Counted from the stretch's first letter, positions 50,293 to 60,196 are shown. The stretch: 64,000 bases of DNA from Paenibacillus antibioticophila (GCF_000455265.1 NZ_HG005143.1:98266-162265), one strand, 5' to 3'. Made by a program: numbers and translations. Notes: generated by a model not told the origin, from the letters alone.

Positions 50293-52758
50293 TTATTTCT
50301 GGTGAATCCGAATTTCCATGTCTGACGACGGGCGGGATATCCATAACGTCAATTCCTGCTCGGCTTCGTCGTAATAAATTTCAGGGCTGTTTGATGCTTC
50401 AACGGCTCCGTCCGCTGAAATTGCGCCTACGGCGATTTCTCCCGGCAAGAAGGACAAATGCTTGAACCGCAGCCGCCAGGTATCCAGTGAGGTCCCATAG
50501 CCGGAATGCAGCGTATCGATGCGCAGCTTGATCACGCTCGCCTCTTCCTGAAGCCGGAAGCGGCGCAGACTGTAAGCGCCAGCTTCATAATCCAGGGTCA
50601 GCCCGTCATCCTCATACAGCTCAAAATGACCTGTCGACTCGTCCCCCGAGCAATACACATCAATCGTCAACTCCCTCTGCGCTTCAAGGTCCGTCGACTC
50701 TACGACCGGCTGATGCGGCACAATCGCTCCTGCCTTTACGTAGAGCGGCAGGCGTTCGAGCGGAGCCTCCGCCAGAATATGCCGCCCGCCTTCGTACCGC
50801 TGACCGGACCAGTAATCGATCCAGGTTCCCGCCGGCAAATAAACGGCCCGGCAGGTCGTCCCCGGACGATATACCGGTGCAGCAAGCAATTGCTCACCCA
50901 GCAGGAACTGGTCACACAGATTCGTGACATTCGGGTCCTCCGGATACTCCAGCACCAGCGGGCGAAGGACCGGAAGCCCGGTTTCGGCCGCTTCCCGGAA
51001 CACCGAATAGATCAGCGGCAGCAAGCGATATCTCAATCCGATATACTCCCGGCAGATCTCCTCCACCTCCGGGCCGAAGCACCACGGCTCCTGGCGGATC
51101 GAACGAAGCTCGCTGTGATTGCGGCAATACGGGAACAAGGCTCCCATCTGCGTCCAGCGGACAAGCAATTCCCCGCTCGTATGGTGAGCGAAGCCGCCGA
51201 TGTCGGGCCCGGCAAATGCCACGCCCGACAGCCCCAGGTTAAGCACCATCGGTATGGACATCGCCATATGCTCCCAGAAGCTGCGGTTATCTCCTGTCCA
51301 TACCGCGGCGTACCGTTGAATCCCGGCATAACCGGCCCGGGTCAACACGAACGGTCGATGGCCGTTCAGGTTGCGCTTCATGCCTTCGGCGGTTGCCTTG
51401 GACATTAACAGTCCGTACAGATTATGAATCTCTCCGTGGCTTACAGGCTCCCCGTTATTGCCGTGCATCGTATCCAGATCCATCGTCATCGACGGGTTGA
51501 ATACCGCCGGCTCGTTCATATCGTTCCAGATTCCTTCGATACCCATCTCTGTGTAGAAGCGGTGCAAATCCCCCCACCATTCCGAGGCGCGATCCTCCGT
51601 AAAATCCGGGAAGACGCTCATCCCCGGCCAGACCGGCCCGACGAAGGGCTGACCATCCGGCTTCAGACAGAAGTAGCCGTTCATTGTCCCTTCCTTGAAC
51701 ACCGGGTAGTTCATGTCCAGCTTCACGCCGGGGTCGACAATCGGCACGATCCGGATGCCCAGCTTCTTAAGCTCCGCAATCATCCCCTTGGGGTCGGGGA
51801 ACCGTTCCGGATCAAAGGTAAAGACCCGGTATCCTTCCATATAGTGAATGTCGAGATAGATGGCATCACAGGGAATCTGCTTCGCCCGGAACGTGCGGGC
51901 CAGCTCCAGCACCTCCTCCTGCGACATATAGCTATAGCGCGATTGATGATACCCGAGCGCCCAGTGCGGCGGCAGCTCCATCCGTCCCGTCAGGGATGTA
52001 TAGCGCGAGACGACGCCCTTCATATCCGGTCCCGGAATGAAATAGTAATCCATGCTCCCTGTTTCGGTCTGCATCAGAAAGCTGTCCGTGTTGCTTCGCA
52101 TATCAAAAAACGTTCTTCCCGGATTATCCAGGAACAAACCGTACGTGTAGTCTTCCTCATGAACGACGAGCAGCGGAATGGATTGATATAATGCCTCGAT
52201 CTCCGGAACATGCGGAGCATAAACATCGCTGTTCCACATTTCATAACGCTCGCCCTTCTTATCGAGAGCCCCTGTCTTTTCACCAAGACCGTAGAAATGC
52301 GCCGATTTCCCAGCCGTAAACAGTCCGGTGACAGCCTGGCTCTCATCCCATGCCAGCGGAGCCTGATCCGCAATGAATTGGCGGCTGCCGCTCATAAACG
52401 AAATCCCGCCATCCTGCTTGCCGATAGACAGAATCGCCTCGCTGGTCGCAAATGTATACTTATCTCCCTCTTCCGTAAGCCGCGCCTCCGGCAATGTCCC
52501 CCCTGAATTCTCCTGCGGCACAACCGCAACGGTAGATTTCATCGAGAGAACTGCATCCTCGCCGGCAGCTCCGGGAAAGAGCTTGAACCGAATCATCCCG
52601 CGCGGAAGGATCCGGATCACCAGACTCCCGTTTTCTGCGCTGATGATCAGGTCCTGCTCCTGCCTTCGGACAGACTGAACCGGGCCGAGGGTCATAGACC
52701 CGATCGTTCGGCCAACGGCCTGCACCTTATCAGGACTGATTGCTTCACTTGTCAGCAT
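50293..52758 (-). CDS. GH31 alpha-glucosidase
   Basis: This roughly 821-residue enzyme has the N-terminal beta-sandwich with SAHFYGLGEKTGALDKKG and a (beta/alpha)8 barrel with PCDAIYLDIHYMEGY, nucleophile Asp in IWNDMNEPAVF and acid/base Asp in VWTGDNRSFWEHM, followed by GPDIGGF and C-terminal beta domains. It has no signal peptide, so it should release glucose from imported alpha-gluco-oligosaccharides. The ATG at 52758 has GGAGG 9 bases upstream. It lies between the permease genes and the GH13 lipoprotein gene. Confidence 0.94.
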   Translation of the reverse strand: MLTSEAISPDKVQAVGRTIGSMTLGPVQSVRRQEQDLIISAENGSLVIRILPRGMIRFKLFPGAAGEDAVLSMKSTVAVVPQENSGGTLPEARLTEEGDKYTFATSEAILSIGKQDGGISFMSGSRQFIADQAPLAWDESQAVTGLFTAGKSAHFYGLGEKTGALDKKGERYEMWNSDVYAPHVPEIEALYQSIPLLVVHEEDYTYGLFLDNPGRTFFDMRSNTDSFLMQTETGSMDYYFIPGPDMKGVVSRYTSLTGRMELPPHWALGYHQSRYSYMSQEEVLELARTFRAKQIPCDAIYLDIHYMEGYRVFTFDPERFPDPKGMIAELKKLGIRIVPIVDPGVKLDMNYPVFKEGTMNGYFCLKPDGQPFVGPVWPGMSVFPDFTEDRASEWWGDLHRFYTEMGIEGIWNDMNEPAVFNPSMTMDLDTMHGNNGEPVSHGEIHNLYGLLMSKATAEGMKRNLNGHRPFVLTRAGYAGIQRYAAVWTGDNRSFWEHMAMSIPMVLNLGLSGVAFAGPDIGGFAHHTSGELLVRWTQMGALFPYCRNHSELRSIRQEPWCFGPEVEEICREYIGLRYRLLPLIYSVFREAAETGLPVLRPLVLEYPEDPNVTNLCDQFLLGEQLLAAPVYRPGTTCRAVYLPAGTWIDYWSGQRYEGGRHILAEAPLERLPLYVKAGAIVPHQPVVESTDLEAQRELTIDVYCSGDESTGHFELYEDDGLTLDYEAGAYSLRRFRLQEEASVIKLRIDTLHSGYGTSLDTWRLRFKHLSFLPGEIAVGAISADGAVEASNSPEIYYDEAEQELTLWISRPSSDMEIRIHQK

Positions 52759-52878
52759 GTCTCTGCTTCCTCCTGCCAATTACGCTATAAATTTGATGAT
52801 AGGCAAGTACGTAAAATGCTCCCTTGCTTTTATCTAAATCTCAATCATTTATCAATATTAGAAAATAGAGCCGCACAC

Positions 52879-53763
52879 TCAACCCTTGACCGATCCGAGC
52901 GTGATGCCTTTCACGAAATATTTTTGCAGGAACGGATAGATGACCAGCAGCGGCAGCATGGAAATAAAGATTTTCGCCGCATTCAAGGTCTGGTTCGATA
53001 GGTTGGACATCCGTTTCACCGATTCCTCATCCATCTTGGTCGGGTCGATGACGACAGCTACCTGCCGGATATAGGATTGCAGCGGGTAATGATCCGCCTT
53101 GTTCATCAGCACGAGCCCTTGGAAAAATTCATTCCAGTGATACACGATGGTGAATACCAGCACCGTAGCCAGCACCGGCATTGCCAGCGGCAGCAAAATG
53201 CTGAACAGGATCCGCCAAGGCCCTGCGCCGTCGATCAAGGCTGATTCCTCCAGCTCCTTGGGCATATTTCGGATGTAGTTCATGACCAGAATGACGTTAA
53301 AGACCGGTAATCCTCCGCCTAATACAAGCCCCCAGATGCTGTTGATCATGCCCAGTGATTTCATCGTCAAATACCATGGAACAAGTCCGCCGTTAAACAG
53401 CATGACGAAGATCAGCAGCCACATGATGATGTTTCGCGGGCGGAATTCCTTCGACGTCTTCGAAAGCGGATACGACATTAACAGAATCGCAAAGAACGAG
53501 ATGGCCGAGCCATAAGCGACCCGTTGCACCGAGATGAAGAAGGACCTCAGAAACTGGCTGTCATTCACAATGGTTCTGTACGAATCAAAGGTAAAGCCCT
53601 TGGGCCATAAAAATACAGTCCCTGCCGCAGCCGCAGCTTTGTCGCTGAGTGAGATGGACAGGGTATACCACACCGGCAAGAGGCACAGCAGCATGGTCAG
53701 AATCAATACAACGACATTCAAGCCGTTAAACAATCGGGATAACGCCGAACGTTCGGTAACCAT
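52879..53763 (-). CDS. Carbohydrate ABC transporter permease (LplC type), alpha-glucan locus
   Basis: The 294-residue permease has six membrane segments and the EAA loop LEESALIDGAGPWRILFSILLP, ending in PFLQKYFVKGITLGSVKG, almost the same tail as the LplC-type permease at 13645. AAAGGAT precedes the ATG. It follows its partner by 18 bases. With no ATPase gene in the operon it must use a shared one. Confidence 0.92.
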   Translation of the reverse strand: MVTERSALSRLFNGLNVVVLILTMLLCLLPVWYTLSISLSDKAAAAAGTVFLWPKGFTFDSYRTIVNDSQFLRSFFISVQRVAYGSAISFFAILLMSYPLSKTSKEFRPRNIIMWLLIFVMLFNGGLVPWYLTMKSLGMINSIWGLVLGGGLPVFNVILVMNYIRNMPKELEESALIDGAGPWRILFSILLPLAMPVLATVLVFTIVYHWNEFFQGLVLMNKADHYPLQSYIRQVAVVIDPTKMDEESVKRMSNLSNQTLNAAKIFISMLPLLVIYPFLQKYFVKGITLGSVKG

Positions 53764-53781
53764 ATGACTTCATCCTTTGTC

Positions 53782-54672
53782 TTAAAAAATCCGGTAGTTG
53801 GCGAACCGGTACGCCAGACTGTAAGAGACTGTTATCAGAACAAATCCGACCACCGATTTCAGCAAGCCTACTGCGGTGGCAAGCCCGTATTGCATATCGA
53901 TCAGGCCAGCACGATACACCCAGGTGTCGATAATGTCTCCTGTCGAATAGACGGACGGGTTGTAGAGGTTGAAAATCTGGTCGAATCCGGCATTCAGAAT
54001 GTTGCCGAGACTCAGCGTAGCGAGCAGAACGGCAACCGGCAAAATGCTCGGGATCGTAATCTTCGTCAGCCGCTTCCATTGAGAAGCCCCGTCGATGGCG
54101 GCCGCCTCGTACATTTCCGGATTGATCGAGGTCAGCGCCGAGAAGAAAATGATCGCATTGAACCCGAATTCCTTCCACACATCGCTTCCTACCAGGAGGG
54201 CCGGAAACAGTCTTTCATTTGTGAAGAACATCATCGGCTGTACGCCTAACACTTCCAACAGCGAGTTAACCGGGCCGTTATAAGAGAAAATATCCAGCAT
54301 CATTCCGGCCACGATGACCCAGGAGAGGAAGTGGGGCAAATACACCGCAGTCTGCACCGTCCGGGTAAATAGCTTATGCTTCACTTCATTCAGCATCAGC
54401 GCAAAGGCGAGCGGAACGAGCAGGTTGCCTACCATTTTCGAAAAGGCGATCAGGATCGTATTTCTGAAAATCAGCTTGCTATCGTCAAGCTCGAACATAT
54501 ACTGAAAATTCTCCAGCCCGACCCAAGGCGACTTCAGAATGCCAAGTCCCGGATTAAATTCCTTGAACGCCGTCAGAATGCCGTACATGGGCAGCAGATT
54601 GTAAAAGAAAAGCCAGATCAGACCCGGCAGCAGCATCAGATAATAATGTCTGTTAAAGCCTTTGTTCAGCAT
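53782..54672 (-). CDS. Carbohydrate ABC transporter permease (LplB type), alpha-glucan locus
   Basis: The 296-residue permease shows YYLMLLPGLIWLFFYNLLPMYG, the EAA loop MYEAAAIDGASQWKRLTKITIP and the C-terminal RFANYRIF typical of LplB proteins. AAGGAG lies before the ATG. A strong hairpin separates it from the binding-protein gene. Confidence 0.92.
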   Translation of the reverse strand: MLNKGFNRHYYLMLLPGLIWLFFYNLLPMYGILTAFKEFNPGLGILKSPWVGLENFQYMFELDDSKLIFRNTILIAFSKMVGNLLVPLAFALMLNEVKHKLFTRTVQTAVYLPHFLSWVIVAGMMLDIFSYNGPVNSLLEVLGVQPMMFFTNERLFPALLVGSDVWKEFGFNAIIFFSALTSINPEMYEAAAIDGASQWKRLTKITIPSILPVAVLLATLSLGNILNAGFDQIFNLYNPSVYSTGDIIDTWVYRAGLIDMQYGLATAVGLLKSVVGFVLITVSYSLAYRFANYRIF

Positions 54673-54696
54673 GCTTCATATCTCCTTATTAGGATG

Positions 54697-54725
54697 TCAA
54701 GACGAGTACCAGGTACCCGTCTTGA
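54697..54725 (-). promoter_or_regulatory. Intercistronic hairpin between binding protein and permease genes
   Basis: TCAAGACG / CGTCTTGA arms with inner GTACC / GGTAC pairing. There is no T-run on the minus strand. It is placed as the hairpin at 15612-15654 is in the other LplABC-type cassette. Confidence 0.6.
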
Positions 54726-54737
54726 CGAAGAATCAAC

Positions 54738-56453
54738 CTATTTAAGTTCATTCACTTCTTCAGTGATTTTGTCGCCGCCTTGATCCTTCCATTTCTCCAC
54801 AAAGGTATCGAACGAATCCAGATCGGTACTGCCCATAATAATCTTCAGGAATGTCTCGTCCTCGAGCTTTTTCAGGTTGGTCCATCTGGACTCCATCGTC
54901 TTGGTCTGAGCCGTGGCGATACTGCGTACCCAGTTGATATCGGCATCCACGAAGGCGGAACCGCCATTCAAGTGGGCGTACAGGTGAGTGAAGAATCCGG
55001 CATCGGTCTCTTGATCCCAGTATTCGATATCATAGTTATCCATCGGATCTTTCTTGACATTCAGAGCATGGTTCGCCATTTCATAGGCCCAGCCATAGTT
55101 GTTATTGTCGAAGTCTTCCAAGGTCATTTTGCCTGCAAGGTAGTCGCGAAGCGAGTTCACAGCATACTCAAGCTGGTCACCGGCACCCAGAATCAGGAAC
55201 AACGGCACCTCTTGCGAGGTCATTTGTTTGCCTGCGGTCAGGGTCTGATATTCTTCATCCTTGCCCCATTGATGGAGTGTCGTCATCTTGATGACGGTCT
55301 CAGGATGCTTGTAATTCTTGCTGACTACGAGATAGCTGCTGCCTGTGGCCGAGTTGGAATTAAACTTGCCGGAAGCATCGAGAGGAGCGGCATAGGCTCT
55401 CCAGTTGGCCTTCGGATCGTTCTTGATATTGTCAGGAATGTTGTTATAGGCGGACCACCAAGGCCCGAAGAAAATACCGGTCTGGCCGCTTGCCACAACC
55501 TCGCCTGTGCTCTTGCGTACGCCCAGCTCTTTATCAAGAATGCCCTTGGCATACCAATCTCTCATCAGGGCAAGCGTCTCCTTCGTCTCTGGTGTTGTGG
55601 AGCCGTACACGGCATTGCCGTCTGCATCCTTCACCCAAATCCCCGGATAGGCGCCGTTGGCAAAGAAGATCGAGGAGAAGTTATACCAATGATCCGTCGA
55701 GTTCAAAAAGGTAGAATAGAGTGTTCCGCCTTGCTGCGTGCCGACTATGCCGATCGAATTTTCACCGCCCATTTTATTATCGATGAACGATTGGGCGATT
55801 TTCTCAATGTCCTCGAGCGTCTTCGGCGGCTCCAGGCCCAGCTGGTCGAGCCAGTCCTTACGGATCCAGGTCAGCGGAGCGGAAGGAAGCGTCGTCTCCG
55901 GAAGGGCATACAGCTTGCCGTCAAAGGTGACGCTGTCCAGCAGCCCGGGGTTGGAGTCGTAAACCGCTTTCAAAGCCGGGCTCGCGTATTTCTCATAGAC
56001 TTCCTTCAGGTCGGCCAGTTGCCCGGCTTTCACCATTTGTCTCAGCTGAGTTTCGTTGACGATCATTGCATCCGGCAAATCGTTACTGGAGATCGCCAGA
56101 CTGACCTTTTGCTGGTAATCGGTGCCGTTAGCCGCTTCCCAGGCATGCTTGACGACGATATTGTATTTGTCTTTGAGCCAGCGGGTGTAGACGTTGTCCT
56201 CTGACGTATCTGTGCCGTCAAACTTGTAGTTCGGGTCGATGCCCCGGCCGACGGAAATCTCGGTAGGCTCGTCGAACTTCGCGAACGGGTCCGCCACTTC
56301 TTCCACCACCGGCGTGTTCGTTCCGCTATTGCCGCCCGATGCATCGGGACTGTTCGAGGCGTTGCCCCCGGCATTCTTATTACCGCCGCCGCAAGCGGAC
56401 AGGCTCATCGCTACGAGAATGACCGAAAGCAATAATAACAAATGCTTTTTCAT
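54738..56453 (-). CDS. Extracellular solute-binding lipoprotein, alpha-glucan locus
   Basis: This 571-residue protein has a signal peptide, the lipobox SLSAC at about residue 21, a G/N/S-rich linker, and the LplA-like binding fold (SLAISSNDLPDAMIVNETQL, LTWIRKDWLDQLGLEPPKTLEDI, SSYLVVSKNYKHPETV). GGGGGAG precedes the ATG. It begins the operon binding protein-permease-permease-GH31-GH13. The enzymes downstream suggest alpha-gluco-oligosaccharides as ligand. The promoter has a -10-like TATAGT (minus strand, 56495-56500) and a poor -35, consistent with activation by the adjacent AraC-type regulator. Confidence 0.92.
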   Translation of the reverse strand: MKKHLLLLLSVILVAMSLSACGGGNKNAGGNASNSPDASGGNSGTNTPVVEEVADPFAKFDEPTEISVGRGIDPNYKFDGTDTSEDNVYTRWLKDKYNIVVKHAWEAANGTDYQQKVSLAISSNDLPDAMIVNETQLRQMVKAGQLADLKEVYEKYASPALKAVYDSNPGLLDSVTFDGKLYALPETTLPSAPLTWIRKDWLDQLGLEPPKTLEDIEKIAQSFIDNKMGGENSIGIVGTQQGGTLYSTFLNSTDHWYNFSSIFFANGAYPGIWVKDADGNAVYGSTTPETKETLALMRDWYAKGILDKELGVRKSTGEVVASGQTGIFFGPWWSAYNNIPDNIKNDPKANWRAYAAPLDASGKFNSNSATGSSYLVVSKNYKHPETVIKMTTLHQWGKDEEYQTLTAGKQMTSQEVPLFLILGAGDQLEYAVNSLRDYLAGKMTLEDFDNNNYGWAYEMANHALNVKKDPMDNYDIEYWDQETDAGFFTHLYAHLNGGSAFVDADINWVRSIATAQTKTMESRWTNLKKLEDETFLKIIMGSTDLDSFDTFVEKWKDQGGDKITEEVNELK

Positions 56454-56539
56454 TTTGCTCCCCCTTTAGGATGGTTACTTCTTGTGACGACTTCACTATA
56501 GCACGGGCTTATCGATGCGAGGGATAGAGAGCTTTCGTT

Positions 56540-56557
56540 GATCAGGGTAGAGAATTT
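56540..56557. promoter_or_regulatory. Candidate response-regulator site upstream of the alpha-glucan operon
   Basis: GATCAGGGTAGA-GAATTT matches 60439-60456 at 16 of 18 positions. Its centre is about 60 bases upstream of the predicted start of the binding-protein gene. Confidence 0.5.
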
Positions 56558-56700
56558 GACGCTAATTGGACTCAACTCTGCGGATACTGGCGATAGATTT
56601 CATACCTCGTCCTGTGTGACAAAATACCTTCAACCCGTTGATAGAACACCAAGTCCAGGTTGACAGGAGATGAGTTCCGCTTACGCTGGAATACGCTGAT

Positions 56701-56879
56701 TTTGTGCGGAATTTCGTATAAAAGCCTTCGTCAAAAGGGCCTTGTCGGTGCCCTTTGTACGAAAAACCATACAAATTCCTTTATGCATGGCCGATACGTG
56801 CAAGTTTTGTGCGAAAAACCGTACAAATTCCCTCAGGTAAGAGCTAATCACGCTAGATTTGCACGAAAAATCATACAAA
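56701..56879. repeat. Four helically phased 22-base palindromic elements
   Basis: Elements of the form TTTGT-N12-ACAAA begin at 56701, 56754, 56806 and 56858, that is 53, 52 and 52 bases apart. Three share a CGAAAAA centre; the first is the most diverged. The spacers of about 30 bases are unrelated. No gene is supported in 56454-56990. Confidence 0.7.
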
Positions 56880-56990
56880 GCCTTATTGCCTTGTTGCGCC
56901 TGCCCGCATCCATCCCTGTTCAAGCGCTCTATCAGCGCTCTATCGCTGCAAAAAAGCTCCGCGCGCGTTATTCGTCTCTCAATATAGGAG

Positions 56991-57032
56991 AAAAAAAGGC
57001 GCACGAAATGTCTACCTACATTTCGTGCGCCT
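56991..57032 (-). terminator. Terminator of the kinase/regulator operon
   Basis: A perfect 15-base stem AGGCGCACGAAATGT / ACATTTCGTGCGCCT (56997-57032) followed on the minus strand by a T7 run. It separates the regulator gene from the alpha-glucan operon. Confidence 0.92.
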
Positions 57033-57045
57033 CTCTACCCTTGGC

Positions 57046-58440
57046 CTATTGCCCGGAGGAAGAAGCCTGCTGCCTGTATTCGCTGGGCAGCAGGCCGACC
57101 TGCTCGCGGAATAACCGGCTGAAATATTTCTCATCGTTATAACCGCATTGCTCAGCAATCCATTGAATTGTTCGGGACGTATTACGCAGCAAGCTCTTCG
57201 CCTGCTCCATGCGAGTGACACGGACGTAATCCGCAAAGGACTGGCCCGTGTACTGCTTGAAGCATTGGCTGAAATAGCTGCTGCTCATATTCACCAACTG
57301 AGCGATCTCACCGGTGGAGATCGATTGGCTCAGATTCTGACGCGCAAGATTCATCGCTTTATCCAGGCTGCTGCGGATCTCAAGCGAAATTTGCTGTTTC
57401 GCTCCTGCCAGCCGAATCTGATCCCGTGCCCCTGCCAGCCACAATTCAAAGCTATACCAGCTAGGATAGTAATCCTCCATCGTGATGGGTTCCTCCAAGG
57501 TTGGCCTGTACAGCCGGTTCCATTCATCCGAGAGTGAAATGAAAATCCGGATCAATCGCACCGACGGGAGTCTCATTCCCTTCAATTCCAGCAACAGCTT
57601 ATAAAATAGCTGGTCCTCATAAATCCATTCCGTTCCGCTCCAACGGTCTCTGATGGAATCCATGGAAGGACTCTGCTCCGCGGAATCCCGATTCACCAGT
57701 TCCCTTGCATCCACATAACGCACCGGGGAGAAGGGTTCATAGTCATAGAACAAGTCGTGCTTCTTATAGGAACGAATGACCTGAAGAATCGTCTTGCGAT
57801 CGAGCCCCTCCAGCCCGGTCAGCGTGACCCGGGCCACACCGGGTCCAGGCTGATATTCCGCATCAGCATCCGTATTCCCGTCCTCAGCTTCCTCAGCATG
57901 CCAATACCAGACCCCGGGCTCCGCTTCAACAGCGGAGGGCGGCACCTGGCCTGACTCCGCCACATCCCCGGATGAATTTAGAGTATAGCAGAGCTGCAGG
58001 GTAGTTATGCCTTCCCTCTCCCAACTGCTATCCGGATCCGGCCTGGTTGAACCTGATTCCTTCTGCTTCATCAACCGGCTGACCCGGCCTAGCACCTCCT
58101 CGAACTGCTCCTTCTCCAACTGAATTTTTGCAATGTAATCAATCGCCCCGAGCCTCAGCGCTTCTTGAATGTATTCGAAGTCTTGATGGAGCGTCAGGAC
58201 GACAATCCTGACTTGACGGTAGCGCTCCCGGACGATTCTCATCAGCTCAATCCCTGACATCACCGGCATGGAAAGATCGGTCATCAAAAGATCCACCGGA
58301 TTGGATTCCATGAATTTCAAAGCGTTCTCGCCATTGTTGGCTTCTCCGACAACCTCCATCTCAAATTGGTGCCAGGGCATCGCGGAGATAAGTCCCTTCC
58401 GAACCAGCTTGTCATCATCTACAATCAGGACCCTGATCAT
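57046..58440 (-). CDS. AraC-type two-component response regulator, alpha-glucan locus
   Basis: The roughly 464-residue protein has a receiver domain (acidic pair in LIVDDDKLVRKG, phosphoacceptor Asp in LMTDLSMPVMSG, Thr in VVLTLHQDF, Lys in YIAKIQL), a long variable middle (about 130-350) and two AraC-type helix-turn-helix motifs (IAQLVNMSSSYFSQCFKQYTG; IAEQCGYNDEKYFSRLFREQVG). The ATG at 58440 is 10 bases after GGGGGTGA; a GTG at 58452 would overlap the kinase stop. It should activate the importer operon just downstream, and perhaps the symporter gene at 60532. Confidence 0.92.
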   Translation of the reverse strand: MIRVLIVDDDKLVRKGLISAMPWHQFEMEVVGEANNGENALKFMESNPVDLLMTDLSMPVMSGIELMRIVRERYRQVRIVVLTLHQDFEYIQEALRLGAIDYIAKIQLEKEQFEEVLGRVSRLMKQKESGSTRPDPDSSWEREGITTLQLCYTLNSSGDVAESGQVPPSAVEAEPGVWYWHAEEAEDGNTDADAEYQPGPGVARVTLTGLEGLDRKTILQVIRSYKKHDLFYDYEPFSPVRYVDARELVNRDSAEQSPSMDSIRDRWSGTEWIYEDQLFYKLLLELKGMRLPSVRLIRIFISLSDEWNRLYRPTLEEPITMEDYYPSWYSFELWLAGARDQIRLAGAKQQISLEIRSSLDKAMNLARQNLSQSISTGEIAQLVNMSSSYFSQCFKQYTGQSFADYVRVTRMEQAKSLLRNTSRTIQWIAEQCGYNDEKYFSRLFREQVGLLPSEYRQQASSSGQ

Positions 58441-58444
58441 CCTG

Positions 58445-60196
58445 TCAGTCACCCCCGTTCTGTTCCCTGCCGTTGATCGGAAGCCGAAGTGTAACTACCG
58501 TTCCTTTGCCCAGGTCGCTCTTGATGAACAACCCTGCCGAATCGCCGTAATTGGCTCTCAAAATTCTCTTCACATATTTCATGCCGATCCCCATCCCGAC
58601 CTTATGACTTTCCTTGCTGTCGTCATGCAACAGACTGGCTATCTTCTCGGGAGTCATGCCTTCCCCGTTATCCTGAATGACAATGACGAGGACATCCCCT
58701 TGCAGCCTTGCGCTGACATTGATATATCCATCATCGCTAACCCCGTGATATAAGGCGTTCTCAACCAAAGGCTGCAATAAAAAGCGCGGGCTAGGCAAAG
58801 CCAGACACTGCTCATCAATATCCAGGTCCACATCGAACTGGAAGTCGTACCGGATCTGCTGAAGCTGTAAATACTCCTTAAGCGCCTCTATCTCGTCTCC
58901 GATCGTCGAGGCCTCTCCCATTTTGCCCAAATTATAATAGAGCAGCTTGTTCAAACTGAGCACCAGCTTGTCGATCTCCGTCTGGCCATTCATAAGTGCG
59001 AGCCAGTGCACCGTATCCAGCGTGTTCATCAGAAAATGAGGATTGATCTGGTAGAGCAGCTTCTCTACCTCAAGATCAGCCCTTCGCTTTTCCTTCTGCT
59101 CGATTTCATTATAAAGAGCCCATATTTTCCCCTTCATGCTGCGGGTCTGATAGAGCAAATAGTCGAATTCCGGGATAAACGTCTGCTCCGTCTGTACCGT
59201 TACATCGGAATGTATTAACGACTTAATCTCCCGGTGGAATTTATCCAGCGGCCGGTAGACCATCTTCCATAACACCCAGGCCATAAGTACCGTCACCAGA
59301 AGAAAAATGAGAAAGATGCCGGTAATCTGAATCAGCCAGCGGTTCCGCTCCTGCTTCAGCTCATGCTCGGGCAAGACGGATACGATACTCCAGCCCTGAT
59401 TGCTGATCTCCCGGTTCCAGAAGTACTTACCGGAGTAACCGGAGGTCGTCTCGGGATTCCCCCCGGGAAACATCGTGTTCACCGGGAATTTATCCGGTAC
59501 CTCACTGAAAGCGATTTCACCATCATCGTTAAGAAGCAGCAGTCTTCGGGAGCTGTCCTTCTGATTCTGCGGCGCGAACAACGACTTAAGCGCATTACGT
59601 CCGGATTCAATATAAAGGTAAACATTCTGATCCGGAAGATTCACCTTGCGCATGATGCTGAAGACATATTGGTTAATCGAGCCATTATAACTGGTGTGCG
59701 GGCCGAAGTAGGTGATCTCCGGATACGTGGACAGCACCGGCAGACTGTCAGGCTCAAAGCTCCCTCGTACCCTGAAGTTCTCATATTGATAGGCTTGTTT
59801 ATCGGGATAATAATACAGCACCAAGCCCACGTTGGGATTAGAAAAGGTAATGATATTCAGCTCGCTGCGCAGCTCGTTAGCAAGCCTCAACCGCTCGTAG
59901 GGCTCCTGCCCGGCCGCAAGCTGCTCGAACAGCCGGTTCGTTCCGACCCCGTATGCAAGCTGCTGGGAGACATGGCTCATATTGCTCAGCGCATTCTCAA
60001 GAGTCATCAAATCCTGCTTCAGATTACTCTGCAAGGCACTCTCCACTTTATTGCCGATAATCGAGTCAATCGTATAAAAAGAGATGAAGCCAAGGCAGAT
60101 GAACGGCGCCAAACTGCTGATAAGAAAGATGAAGATGATCCGGTTTTTGAATGTTATATTTTTCAGCCGCCTAAGGATTCTGTCCGTAAGCTTCAC
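58445..60196 (-). CDS. Sensor histidine kinase, YesM family, alpha-glucan locus
   Basis: The 583-residue kinase has two membrane segments (about 20-42 and 290-312) around an extracellular Cache-like region, a HAMP-like linker (KMVYRPLDKFHREIKSL), the His box QINPHFLMNTLDTVHW, N box LLQPLVENALYHGV and G boxes QDNGEGM and GMGIGMKYVKRI. It starts with GTG at 60196, next to GGAAAGG, so the exact start is uncertain. The partner regulator begins just after its stop. Confidence 0.92.
   Translation of the reverse strand: MKLTDRILRRLKNITFKNRIIFIFLISSLAPFICLGFISFYTIDSIIGNKVESALQSNLKQDLMTLENALSNMSHVSQQLAYGVGTNRLFEQLAAGQEPYERLRLANELRSELNIITFSNPNVGLVLYYYPDKQAYQYENFRVRGSFEPDSLPVLSTYPEITYFGPHTSYNGSINQYVFSIMRKVNLPDQNVYLYIESGRNALKSLFAPQNQKDSSRRLLLLNDDGEIAFSEVPDKFPVNTMFPGGNPETTSGYSGKYFWNREISNQGWSIVSVLPEHELKQERNRWLIQITGIFLIFLLVTVLMAWVLWKMVYRPLDKFHREIKSLIHSDVTVQTEQTFIPEFDYLLYQTRSMKGKIWALYNEIEQKEKRRADLEVEKLLYQINPHFLMNTLDTVHWLALMNGQTEIDKLVLSLNKLLYYNLGKMGEASTIGDEIEALKEYLQLQQIRYDFQFDVDLDIDEQCLALPSPRFLLQPLVENALYHGVSDDGYINVSARLQGDVLVIVIQDNGEGMTPEKIASLLHDDSKESHKVGMGIGMKYVKRILRANYGDSAGLFIKSDLGKGTVVTLRLPINGREQNGGD

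Noticed and set aside
54780..56204. Long plus-strand open frame of 474 codons
   Set aside because: It is the antisense shadow of the solute-binding lipoprotein at 54738-56453. It matches no family and its composition is that of a reversed coding strand.
56701..56879. Possible CRISPR array (22-base repeats with about 30-base spacers)
   Set aside because: The repeats differ from each other at several positions, they are internally palindromic, there are only four, and no cas gene is in the window.
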